Source of the DNA: Kalmusia sp. IMI 367209
Lineage: Eukaryota; Ascomycota; Dothideomycetes; Pleosporales; Didymosphaeriaceae
Reading direction: 5' to 3'
DNA length: 64,000 nt
Assembly (NCBI GenBank): GCA_027946365.1
Contig: JAPEUQ010000005.1
Span: forward strand, 1,984,001 to 2,048,000
The position numbers and the translations under genes were made by a program. Shown here piece by piece: positions 45,447 through 55,746 of the stretch (positions within the stretch are counted from its first letter, which is position 1; each line of letters starts with the position of its first letter). The notes under the pieces were generated by a model. That model was not told the origin of the DNA. It did not search any database and saw only the letters and a list, made by a program, of their open reading frames with translations.

Positions 45447-46380
45447 ATGGCCAAGCGGACAACGATCCCGCCCAAGGAAGAGATTCTCGCCATTTTCGAC
45501 CAGCTAGTGCTGGAGGGAATTATCATCCACGGCCCGTACCGCGCTATACCGCAAGACGCAGGCGGCTATCCGGTACGCTACCGTTTCGATCCCCTGGTCT
45601 CGCACTATCTGACACGCTACTCATATATAGCTCGAGTTCCGCATCTGCCCTGCCTTCTCCCGGAAGCCACATACTATAGGTGCCAAGCTTGACTCCGGAT
45701 TCGATATACCGCATCAATGGGGTCCCGGAAGCGACCTGTACTGTCCTGACGAGCGGATGATTCTTGCGAAGCTCAATGGAACGCACGACCTCGCTTTTAA
45801 CATGTTCTGCGCTGATAGGCCGCAATTCTTGCTGTTGACGTTGGACTCATGGAAGAGGCAACACGAGCCGCTGGATTCTGCCGATTTCGATGCTGCTTTG
45901 ATGCTTATGAGGGCGACGGACGACGTGTACATCATATTCAATGGTGGGGCAGCTGCCGGGTGTAGTCGAGTTCACAAGCATTTGCAAGGCTTGCGGGGTC
46001 CACCACCGGCTTTCGAGTGCTTTGTTGATCCGGCGAAGAGAGGGGCGGTGCCATTCAGGTTCTTTTCACATCGCTTTGGAGAAGGGTTCGGAGGCACGAC
46101 GGGAGCGCAGGTGGCGGACGTGTATAGCGGGCTGATCTCTCAAGCAAAGCAATCGTTGGGCTTGCTACAGAGTGAGGCTGCTTGTCCGCATGGCCTTTTC
46201 TTGTGGAAAGATTGGATGATTGTGATTCCTAGGAGGACCGCGGGAATACATGGTACGAAGGCTAGTGCTGCTACTGGTGGTATGGTGGGTTCTGTGTGGC
46301 TTCATGAGGAGACTCCGATAGAGGACTGGCTGAAATTGGGGTGTCGGAATGTGTTGGCGCAACTTGGGGTCCCGCCGTAA
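45447..46380 (+). CDS. HIT-like ATP adenylyltransferase (Ap4A phosphorylase family)
   Basis: Two exons, 45447-45572 and 45631-46380, give 291 residues. The 58-base intron (GTACGC, branch CTGACAC, ATATAG) joins GGYP to LEFRICPAFSRKPH in phase. The HIT-type active site is in SRVHKHLQ near residue 165, preceded by IIFNGGAAAGC. RPQFLLLTLDSWKRQ is typical of the family's N-terminal ATP adenylyltransferase domain. These enzymes phosphorolyse diadenosine tetraphosphate to ADP and ATP. The N-terminus before GGYP (IPPKEEILAIFDQLVLEG) is variable among homologues. A further upstream exon cannot be ruled out, but the first ATG gives a full-length protein. Confidence 0.85.
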
Positions 46381-47158
46381 CTTTCAAACGTCGAGCATTG
46401 AAATGGAGATACCGAAGATCGGTAATTTATCAGAAGGAAGTTTTAACGGTATGGCTGCGAACCTTATTGTTGGATCAGATATGTCTAGAATTATACACAT
46501 GGAAAGTAACCTTTTAGCGTCATGTTACCCTTTCCGTATCTTACAATCTATCATACGAGTCGCCAACGCGTCTAAAGAGCGCTAACCAGCGGAGACAGAG
46601 TCGAAGAGACCGTCCTCATTGAGATCTTGCATAGATCGTTCTACTTGGGATTTGATCTTCAATGTGTCATTAAACTTCGAGATATTCATGTTAGCACCGT
46701 ACGTTTCCTTTTTACAACCTTGTTCGAATCATCGAATTCGGTTAGCTTACGAAGAGAGTACTCGAAAGAATGTCGAAATGCTGCCTACGCTTCTCGCCAA
46801 GAAGTCGTGATGCACCCTAACCGAAAAAGGATATAACTATGCAGGGTGTACGGCTGAGTCAACGATCTTATGAAGACGCAAACCCATTGGTCAGTCTATC
46901 ACTAATACAAGGTAATAATGAAATCATAGAGCTTGCGGTATGTAGAGGGACTCAGCTGCAACACCCTTGGCATGGCCCGCCTAAGATCTTCGCATCCAAT
47001 TACATTACTTTCCCAAGAGGCTCTGCAATATCTACCTCGACATTAAATAAAGCCCTGGTCCCCAGCTTAAAGAACAGATATTTTAAATGAATCAATTATT
47101 CCTAATCCACAATATCACCTACGAACCCACGAGCTTTGCCCATCCGACCAATCACAAC
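46381..47158. other. Intergenic, no gene seen
   Basis: Only short domain-free ORFs. An in-frame ATG at 47087 could extend the next gene by 24 residues, but that extension (MNQLFLIHNITYEPTSF) looks like leader sequence. Confidence 0.4.
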
Positions 47159-47740
47159 ATGTCGTGCTTCAGCTCACATCCACCCGCACCCACCACTTTT
47201 CCAACACTTCGATTCATCGGCCCCGATACGCGCGAAACAATGTACCTCGAGAACGCCCAAGGCGTACGAACACCCATCTTTGCGCTCAACATTAACAAAC
47301 ACACAAAGCCAAGCCTATCAGTATACCGAATCGCCCCGAACGGCCACCAACAACCCTTCTTCACATCATCTACCTCCTCCATGTCCGGCACCTCCAGAAT
47401 AAACATACACAATCGTGAGATCAAGATGGAGATTAGCTATGAGGGGATGCAACTGCGACGCGAGTTTCACGGGCCGATGGGAAAACTAGGTTGGTATCCG
47501 GCGGGGATGGGCAGTGACCAGAAGCTGAAAGATAGGAATGGGACTGTGTTGGCAAAGTTCGACACGAGGATTGATAGTGGAAGTGCAAAGGAACCGCAGT
47601 TATCGATACTGGTGCAGTGCGATGATTACTTGACGGATCTAATTCTTGCTACTGGGCTAACGGTGTATATGGATGCTATGAAGGAGAAGAAGCAAGTTTC
47701 CTCCGCGGCTGAGATACTCGGGAGTGTTCTAGGAGCTTGA
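47159..47740 (+). CDS. Probable Tubby/LURP-one-like beta-barrel protein
   Basis: A single frame of 193 residues beginning MSCFSSHPPAPTTFPTLRFI. Short strands such as TMYLENAQGVRTPIFALNI, RINIHNREIKMEISYEG and LSILVQCDDYLTDLILATGL fit the LURP-one/Tubby C-terminal fold, found in many small fungal proteins of unknown role. No signal peptide or membrane helix. There is no intron. The fold assignment is by pattern, not by motif, so moderate confidence only. The frame also permits a start at 47087. Confidence 0.65.
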   Translation: MSCFSSHPPAPTTFPTLRFIGPDTRETMYLENAQGVRTPIFALNINKHTKPSLSVYRIAPNGHQQPFFTSSTSSMSGTSRINIHNREIKMEISYEGMQLRREFHGPMGKLGWYPAGMGSDQKLKDRNGTVLAKFDTRIDSGSAKEPQLSILVQCDDYLTDLILATGLTVYMDAMKEKKQVSSAAEILGSVLGA

Positions 47741-48541
47741 GAAATGATCTTGCTTGTTCAATCTTCTTGGAAGGTATTGTAGCCACTTTTGTAATTGGGA
47801 ATCTTTTCAATCATCCTTCCTACTCACGGTGGCGACTTAGTACCTCCCCATAATTATTACAGAGAGGAAGTATTCACGATGATGTTTAAATTCTGTTCTT
47901 TAACAAAAGTGATTTTCTCCCTCTTGGTAATTCCTTATGCCCTTAACCGTAATCCGCAGCTCTATCTAACAAGTCCTCCGATTCGACCGGGTGTAGAAAT
48001 CTAGAACCTTGGATCTTGTAGGATATCACTATCCTTAAGGGTTTTACGGCGCTCGCAATTTCGAAGATTTCAAGTCCTTTTCCAAAACAATGCTTTATCG
48101 AACACATCCACGTTGAATGCAACTAGAATAAGTAGCACAGTGATAGCTGCTGAGATCGAAAATAATACGTAAGAATCACGATTGAAAAAAAACAAACGCT
48201 TGGATTCTAACATGAGTATTATGACACATAGCTCAAGCGGAGATGCTCTTGATCGCGATGAAATTCAGTGATGTCAATCGCGAAAAAAGCAGCCATGAAT
48301 GACAAAGGCAACTTCGAGGAGTTTACAATGGTTATAGTTGCGTTGTTAAGCGTGTTCCCATCCATAATTAGGGCCAACATTATTAAGACCATCAAGGTTT
48401 TCCCTTGTTTCTATACAGCCTTTGTCAAATCAAGCGATTGTTTCGCCAGCTTTGCTTGCAGACTGAGCTTCCATCACATTACTCTGTTTTTGCTCAAGTT
48501 CTCTATGAAAAAATCAAGCTGAACAGAGATCAGTCAGCTCT
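47741..48541. other. Intergenic, no gene seen
   Basis: AT-rich. The ORF at 48268-48522 is hydrophobic and Lys-rich but shows no domain and is not called. Confidence 0.4.
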
Positions 48542-49230
48542 CTAAAACGGAAGGTCTGAATTCCATACGGCTTGATGAACTCTAGCGGCACGTTGAGCCA
48601 TTTTATCGATCTGATTGATGCTCAGCTGAAGGGTAAAAATGGCCACCTTCAGATCGCCGCTGGTATTCCAAACCTTGTTCGGTGTATGGATTGTCTCAAG
48701 TATCTTCAAGTCTATCCACATATGTTCTACAATTCCCTTACTCAGTATACTCTGCTCATCTCCGATCTGCACCGGCTCCTCGTCCTCAAAATTTGTTTTG
48801 CTTGCGTCAACAGCCGCAGTTTCGTCTTGTGGGTATTGGGTGTCTGTCGAAGGAGAAAACTGTACCCTACGTTTTGATGTGTCCAACAATGTTCCTTTCT
48901 CCTTCTCCAACATACTTCACCGTCTCAACTCCATTTTTGCTATTGACCGGGCAGTCCCGTCCATAGCAATTAGAACCTTTCTCTGGTCCTCTTAGAGCAC
49001 CAATATGATGTTGAAATTGTCCTTAATATCCTTGATCTCATAAGTAATTAGGTCTCCTGATTGAGCTTCAGTTTTTCATTAAAATCCTGGTGGTATCTCC
49101 CATTGACTTTTCTCGTCGCATTGCGGAATTTTCGAAAGATTGATTTCCCTAATCACATTTTCAAAGTCCTGTTATGGATGTGATCAATAGAAGAAACCGA
49201 TAATACTAACTGCATGGCTTACTAAGATCT
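48542..49230 (-). pseudogene. Remnant of a CorA-like / fungal multidomain protein
   Basis: The minus strand reads FRNATRKVNGRYHQDFNEKL, then LITYEIKDIKDNFNIILVL, a TAA, EDQRKVLIAMDGTARSIAK, a TGA, and finally a 123-residue open part ending RAARVHQAVWNSDLPF. The pattern of an EIKDIxDxxNIL helix followed by EDQ resembles the cytoplasmic helical part of fungal CorA-like proteins. One frame change and two in-frame stops interrupt it, and the membrane part is missing. The gene immediately upstream (cullin-ankyrin) is also broken. The identity is tentative. Confidence 0.4.
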
Positions 49231-49281
49231 CACAGATCACTGGAAACTGCAGCATTTTTTTGGTATTGACTGAAAATAGAA

Positions 49282-51988
49282 TCAGGTCCACCAGAAGAAT
49301 GCAGTAGTCATTCCCAAGGCTTGAACGGTGGTAAGCCAAGTGCCAATCGCAACTTCTGTTTGGTTGTCTCCCGTCTTCCAGGCATATGAACCGGCAACTA
49401 AGCCACTAATAAGAAGAAACATGAACATCGAAGCGGTGATAAGTGGCCAATTTGGCTGTTCCACAAGGCGAATGCCCCATTCTGGTACCATTCTTCCTAG
49501 ACCAGGACCCACTTTCCAAGGTAGACGCGTACCCCACATTGAAGCGGGATGCTGTGATGCAGGAGCGTAGAAATGATAGAAGAATGTCCGGCTGTCAATT
49601 GGCGGCCCGTCGAGTGGGCAGGGGTCATAATAATATTCTTTGGCTCTTACTTCCTCCTTTGGAGGAATTTCCGGCTGGTCTATTGAGCCGTACATGTTCG
49701 AAACATTTTGATCTTGCCCGAGTTGGAACTGCGTGTCGTGTTAGGTTGGAAGAATACAATGACTCGACATAACGAATTGATCAACCTGCCTTTATGAATA
49801 TTATCTATTCAGGTTTTCTGAATCGCAATCTTAGGGGGAACATCGATGAGCGAACGATGTTGTAATCGTCCCGAATTCTTTGGAATAGTTCTCCATCGCT
49901 CTTATTATGGGAGAAATCAACTCTGCATAGTGCTGAAGTGTATCTTCCAGTGTCTATACAGACATGAAGAGCTTGTTTATCTTGGTCTTTAACAGCAGAA
50001 GAATTCCAAGTAGCTGTCTGGTCTTTCATGATCGTTGGGCTTCTTTCACCGGCTCCCGTAGGCATGGTGTAACCAGCTTGTGAGTTACTGGCTCTCTTTC
50101 GTGTTTTTCTTGGATGCGGTTGATTTGTTGACGCTCCAGGCTGTGACCTGTCTCCATAGTGCTCACTCAGCGCAGCTGCTAGTCCTTCGATATACTCAGG
50201 AGGCGTTTCCATAAAGTCACCGAAAAGAAGCTCTCCGCATGTCTGATAAGTCAATTCATGAAGTAATGAGGTATCAAAATATATCTTACACACGCCATTG
50301 CAGTCTCCTATAACCAGGTCTTAGCCGCGGCCGTAATAGCTTTTGTCCAACCTCCCAACAGTGAATCAATAAGGCCCGGGTATAATTTGACTTCACTGTT
50401 ACCGTCTCGGAGTTCATGCCGCTCAGGTCTGTGTCGTTCAAGTCCAGTCGTTCGCCGCCGATATCATGAATTTCGGTAGGTACCGAATAAGAAACAGAGT
50501 GTTTGTATACCCGAGAACCATATCCATCTTCCATAGATGACCTCAAGCGTCTTATTTCTTCAATCCTCTCAAGATTTGCTATTTCCTTCCCATTCGGTAT
50601 TGGGTTCGCGTTTCCTTCAATTAATTTCTGCACAACATTGGTATGCATTCCTTGTACCGCATAGTGGAGTGGCGTACGTTCTTGTAGGTCGCACAAGTTT
50701 GGGTTCGCAAATTCCCTGAGTAGCAGCTCGACTACCGCCTCGTGTCCTTTTCCAGAAGCCCATGACAACGGTGTTCGACCTTTGTTATCAGTAACATCTG
50801 GTTTAGCAGATCGATTTTCGAGCAGCAACCGGACCACCTCCTTATGCCCGTTCTCTGAAGCCAATGACAATGGTGTTCGGCCTTCTTGGTCCTTACGGTC
50901 TGCACTGATTGTTTGATTTTTGAACAGCAGCTCGACCACCGTCTCAAGCCCGTGTCCTGCGGCTAATGACAGTAGCGTCCAACCTTTGTCATCCCCATCT
51001 TCTGAAGAAGTAGTGTCCAAATCTTTGATCGACTTTGTAAAGAGGGTCTTTTGACACTCTTTCCATAAGAGCTAATAGTGTCGTTGCGTAGATAGCCCAT
51101 TGCACGCTTTCCCTCTTGATCAGGCTCATCTAGAACATACTTGAAATAGTCCAAGACATTACATCCTTCTGAAGACTGCTCTGCCTTATCGGCATAATAT
51201 CTGCCGGTGGCATCCAGGAAGGGCTTCTTAAAGTGCTCTTCGTAGACACCAAGCAATACGAATGAGTCGATGACGGACTTGATGTGAGACTGGTTGATCT
51301 CCTCACCATTCCGTTGCTTCTCAATAAGGTCCAGTATTGTATCCTTGATTCTATTGTTAATGAGCATGACCTTCTTCCACCGTTCAAGGTGGAACTCATA
51401 GACGTAGAAGACCTCTTGATTGCCCTCATGAATCTCGCGCCTTAGATATGATTGGTTGACATGTCTGAAGATAGTATTGATCCTCTGGGCAGCGCTCGAG
51501 TATCGTTCCCATTCATCGATGTAATCTGTGAGGAGACTCTCGCCGACATGCTCTTCTAATTTTCCGTGCACCTTCTTTAGATGATCCTCCAGGTAGTCGA
51601 CGAGATGTTGATAGAGATCTCTGGCGTTGGATTTTTCCGATGTGCAATAATTCAAAATAGCTTGGTAGAGCTGAAAAGTTGTTTTTCTACCTAAGCCTTT
51701 TTGTGGATCGACCATATTCTGTTCGATGCCATCCTCGACATATTTTCGTCTACAAAACCCAAAAATAAGTAAGTATATACATACGAAGAATGCTTATACG
51801 TCTCTTATAGGCTTGATTCAGGATAGACATCGCATATGTGAAAAGATCCTATATATGTATTGGCTATACAGTATGACGCTGCTACATATACTACGGTATA
51901 AAGGAGCCAAAGACATGGAAAAAGCAATAGAATAAGAAATGTAGACTTATGTTGCCTCAGGATCGTCAGGTGCAGGCGTTGGAGCCAT
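49282..51988 (-). pseudogene. Cullin-1-like N-terminal half fused to ankyrin repeats and a membrane tail (damaged)
   Basis: Exon 1 (51988-51951, MAPTPAPDDPEA) and exon 2 (from 51749, RKYVEDGIEQNMVDPQKGLG) fit a cullin-1 start. Cullin repeats follow: TDYIDEWERYSSAAQRINTI, NQSYLRREIHEGNQEVFYVY and LIEKQRNGEEINQSHIKSVI. After RAMGYLRNDTI the frame must shift by one base (near 51085) to LWKECQKTLFTKSIKDLD, which runs straight into ankyrin repeats (GRTPLSLASENGHKEVVRLL, GRTPLSWASGKGHEAVVELL). A 49-base intron (50291-50243) leads to TCGELLFGDFMETPPEY and DGELFQRIRDDYNIVRS. A TAG at 49805 then interrupts, and the tail NMYGSIDQPEIPPKEE ends with a membrane segment (LITASMFMFLLISGLVAGSY). The RBX1-binding and neddylation half of a cullin is absent. 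The donor after exon 1 reads ATAAGT instead of GTAAGT. Confidence 0.7.
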
Positions 51989-52249
51989 TTGAAAACCTAT
52001 GGGAGGCGACGCTGCGCGCTCTAATGGTTGTTGCAAAGCGCACGTTGATAGTTATGTGAAAGGATGGGTAGGGAAGTTCTTTAGTCTGCAGTGAAGGACG
52101 GGTAGGTTACGAATAGTGAGTAATGGAAGGAAGAGTGGAAGGAACAGAAGGAAAGGTGGAGGTGGAGGCAGGGTTCAAGCTGGACATCGAGCCTTATATC
52201 GATGATATGAAGCAACGCTGTTATATAAATCAAGAAGGATGCACATTTA
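51989..52249. other. Short spacer
   Basis: G/A-rich tracts near 52125-52170. No gene seen; it may contain the former promoter of the cullin-like gene. Confidence 0.4.
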
Positions 52250-52655
52250 GATAAAATTTAGAAGAGTGGAGGAGGCTGAGGGGCAGAGCGTAGTGCAGGT
52301 TGTTTTTGAGGGTGAGAATCCAGGCTTTTATGAATTGCATACGATCTCATCTGCGCCCCAGAGCGCAAAGGCTTAAGAATACCGAGCTAGCTGGGGTGAC
52401 CATCTCGCTTACGTGGGATGTCAAACCACGCATTCGTGCGTTTACGATCCAGCAGCTAAGAAAGACAGAAATCCAGTTACGTTGTTGCACAGAACCCCGC
52501 AGATCTATGTCATTCGTTGCTTGGATGACGTGGGGTCTGCATTGCTTCGTATTCCAGGCAAGCCTGAACGAATGAGCACATTTGGCCCCAACAAGTCGAA
52601 GCGCACCGATAAAAGCTTTTATGTCTCATTGGATGGGCTTGCCGCAGGTCGATAA
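52250..52655 (+). pseudogene. Unrecognised coding remnant with one internal stop
   Basis: The plus frame reads EEAEGQSVVQVVFEGENPGF, then YELHTISSAPQSAKA, a TAA at 52374, EYRASWGDHLAYVGCQTTHS, and TPQIYVIRCLDDVGSALLRI to a stop at 52655. Base use and amino-acid composition look coding on both sides of the TAA. No start codon or domain is recognised. Confidence 0.35.
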
Positions 52656-53449
52656 AGGTCTTTTACCGTTGCATATGTTCCAAGCGCGAGCATCACAACC
52701 GTACTCCTTTTAATCTTAGCTAGCACGTGATCGTTTAGAGATAATCTTGAAAGCATTATATGGATTATATACTACGGAGCGGCGTATGGAAGTAATTGTC
52801 ACCATCCCATTAGAAGATACTCTACCTAACGCTATATCTTTCTGTACCCTTCATCTATCATCTATGTGATCTTGTCGTATCCATATTGCAGTTCTAAGCT
52901 CGAGCGCTCCCGCGTAGGTTCGATCATCACTAATTATTCTGCATTAGCTATTTTAGTGCACATATGCATAGTTCACGTCGTGCTTTGATCTGGTAGCTGT
53001 TCTTAGTCATGTGCTCAAGCTAAGGCCTCGCAATACTTGGCTTCGATATGTGCGGGACGAATCGGCAGAGTACTCTGAGGATCAAATTATTATACAAAGC
53101 ATGTTCACTTCCTTTGGACTACGCATCGATTGACGGCAGCCCTCAAGTAATAACCTTCAAGCTTTCATGTGTATACTAAGTCATACACTTGACGACACGC
53201 CGACATTGATACATTCGTAATGTATTCTTCGCTTCTAATGACCACGGCACCCAGGACGATTCGGTTCGCTGGCACAGGAACCACCAATTCTCGCGCAGAG
53301 TGTAGTATGATGGCACTTCTCAATGAGCGGTCCTGGCGTCAGTCGACCTGTCTGAGGCGCCAGTCTCGAGGATATGTATGCCGCTCCGCCATGTGCTCAA
53401 GAATATCAAGACTTCACGCGCTTCAGAAGCTTTCGTACACTTTCTGGCC
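52656..53449. other. Intergenic, no gene seen
   Basis: AT-leaning, only short ORFs. Confidence 0.4.
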
Positions 53450-54790
53450 TCAGCATTAAGTATAAAAAGGCGGGTATTGGAACTGCGGTAACCAAATACA
53501 CCTACAACAATTCATCAGCAGCAGCTACGGTGCCTTTTGTAGAACGTACGAAGAAAAGTTACTTCCCTGCAGCGAAGTCGTTATTCATGCTGAGGATGCT
53601 CGCATGTAAACTCATAGATACGAAAACCAATGCCAAAGTGGTAAGCTTTGTAGTTTCCTGAGTCTCTTCGACCGAGCGGCGGGCATCGACAAACTGGGTT
53701 ACATCTACCATTGCCTCGATCGTCCGGCCGCATGATTTTAGATCATTGACGTAGGTCCAATCTTCAAGGCGATCATTCCACTGGAGTCTGTGACGTTGTT
53801 TTTTGATGGAGCGAGAGTACTGAATGAATTTCATACAGGCTTCAATCTTTTGTTCGGAAGCCATGCTGCACCGGCGCCAACGCTCTAATTCCTTGAGATC
53901 AATCTCGATGCTTTTTTTTTTTTGAAATTATTGCTGTCGTATTCGTTCTGTTTCACGGAATGCAACATAACTGTGACCAATTGCGTCAATACCTAGCATG
54001 TGTGTGGAAGCCATGTGACCCACCCGAGATATAGTTCATCCATTCGCGTGCAATAACCTGCAGAGGATAGCGAGATAGAGAGATAAGAGATGGATCTCGT
54101 TCATCGATACCATATCCTGCAGCACTGAAGTAGTAATGTAGATCATCGAAGAGATTCTCGCGGTATGTTTGCGGAGCGTGATATGTCTGTGGGACGGGGT
54201 TCGCGAAGTGCGGGGCCATGAAATCTTCATAACCACCCGCAAATAGCTCTAAAGGGTGATTGACAGGCAGGTTCGAAAGCGGATTTTTGTACCATCCATC
54301 TATCTTGGGATCAATCAGGATGAGCGCTACCGAACGTCAGTCGCTAGGCTATGAGGAAAAAATATTGCTAATTACCTATCTAGCCTTTTCCAGGCAGAGA
54401 GGTCCTACAAATAGACACGCAATGCTGAGCAAGTCCGATACGCTTCTCCTTGATCGAAGTCAAGGTCGTGACGTTCCGATGTACAATCATTTGTCTGGTC
54501 AAAGACTGATAATCATCTGGCAATGTACCTGTAGAAATGATGGTTCGGTGGTAATGAATATTGAAGTAGCCTTTACCATTGATTCTAGATGGTAGTGTTG
54601 CCTTGTCCGGCGCTTGAAACTTGATATCTTGGATTGGCGTATCGAGGTGAGAAGCGAAAAACAAAGGGTCAATTTCGAAGATTGACCCTAACAATTGCAC
54701 GACATTACTAGTAAGGTCTTCGATGAGGAAGAGCCTACCCAATAGATTTTGCGATGTGGCTTTCCCGAGCTTAGATAGAAATCTTTATAA
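53450..54790 (-). pseudogene. Decayed CorA-like membrane protein gene
   Basis: The N-terminal part reads GRLFLIEDLTSNVVQLLGSI, FEIDPLFFASHLDTPIQDIK and NIHYHRTIIS, the usual opening of a large fungal family with a CorA-type C-terminus. It ends in LPGKG, TAG, ATA and then a GTAATT donor. Across the intron (about 54370-54321) the protein goes on as ALILIDPKIDGWYKNPLSNL, so the TAG stands where the family has Trp (TGG). Later parts are FDDLHYYFSAAGYGIDERDP with SLSRYPLQVIAREWMNYI. The C-terminal exon has EETQETTKLTTLALVFVSMS (first CorA-like membrane helix). It then has TAA, TAG and a second helix VYLVTAVPIPAFLYLML. CorA proteins carry Mg2+; these fungal relatives are poorly known. Confidence 0.65.
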
Positions 54791-55261
54791 GAATTATATA
54801 TGTATCTAATCATCGAAAGATTATACGTAAATTAAAGGATAGTAGACTATAAAAGATAGCAGCGGTTTCCTCCTACTTTGTAACTTGAAAGGCGTGTTGA
54901 AAAGGTGGTGGTAGTAGAGGTGTTTCAATAGAATTATTATTCTTCCTGAGTCACAAAGCAGGACAGGAATCGCTGTTATTCTATCGTTTACTATTCCTTT
55001 CAGCTACCTACACCTTCCAATATAAATCTAATACAGTTTTAGAATTATTATTTAGATATATAAAATCGTTTATAGTGTAGTGAAATTATAACATATTATA
55101 TCGTTAGAAAGATACGCTCGTAGGAAGATCTCAAACTTACTGCAGTCTGGGGCGTATTTAGGACGAAAGAAGCTCCTAGGTTGAATAGGCTTCGTTTTCC
55201 AGGAAGGAATGTAAATCGTTACTGTTTTACCCTCAAAGTCGCTCGTAAGTGGTGAAAAGAC

Positions 55262-55327
<66 letters not shown>

Positions 55328-55746
55328 AGTGGGTGAATGAATATATCTAAGATAGGAGGATAACTAGAAGAAGTCTCTCTCTATATATAAGACATGACTT
55401 GGTAAAGATATTGGTGATACTATTAACATAAGTTCCATTTACCACGGCACAATGAATTACTAAGTCAAGGATATGATATAGTCTTGAAAATAGTAATTTA
55501 AAAAAGACAATAGTGGTTTTATTCTACTAATTTAGCTTAGAGTCATTATAATAATGATATTCAACATTATACATCACAGCATATATCAGGTTTACAGCCT
55601 TGACGCCTCGCAAGTAAATAAACCTACAGTTCAACTGCGCGACCAAAACGTACAATGCCTGTAACCACACGATGTATACTCAGATCCTCTCAGATATATA
55701 TTCTCTTCTTGACAGATCACCCAAATCTTCTTGCTCTCCTATGAAA
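54791..55746. other. AT-rich non-coding stretch
   Basis: Very AT-rich, with many TATA/TTAT words and no ORF of note. It separates the decay zone from the housekeeping genes. It may be RIP-mutated or simply relic sequence. Confidence 0.5.
55264..55326. repeat. (AAT)n microsatellite, about 21 units
   Basis: An uninterrupted ATA/AAT trinucleotide run of 63 bases, read directly. Confidence 0.97.

Noticed and set aside
54791..55746. Centromere or transposon in the AT-rich stretch
   Set aside because: Only about 1 kb, with no terminal repeats, target-site duplications or transposase-like frames.
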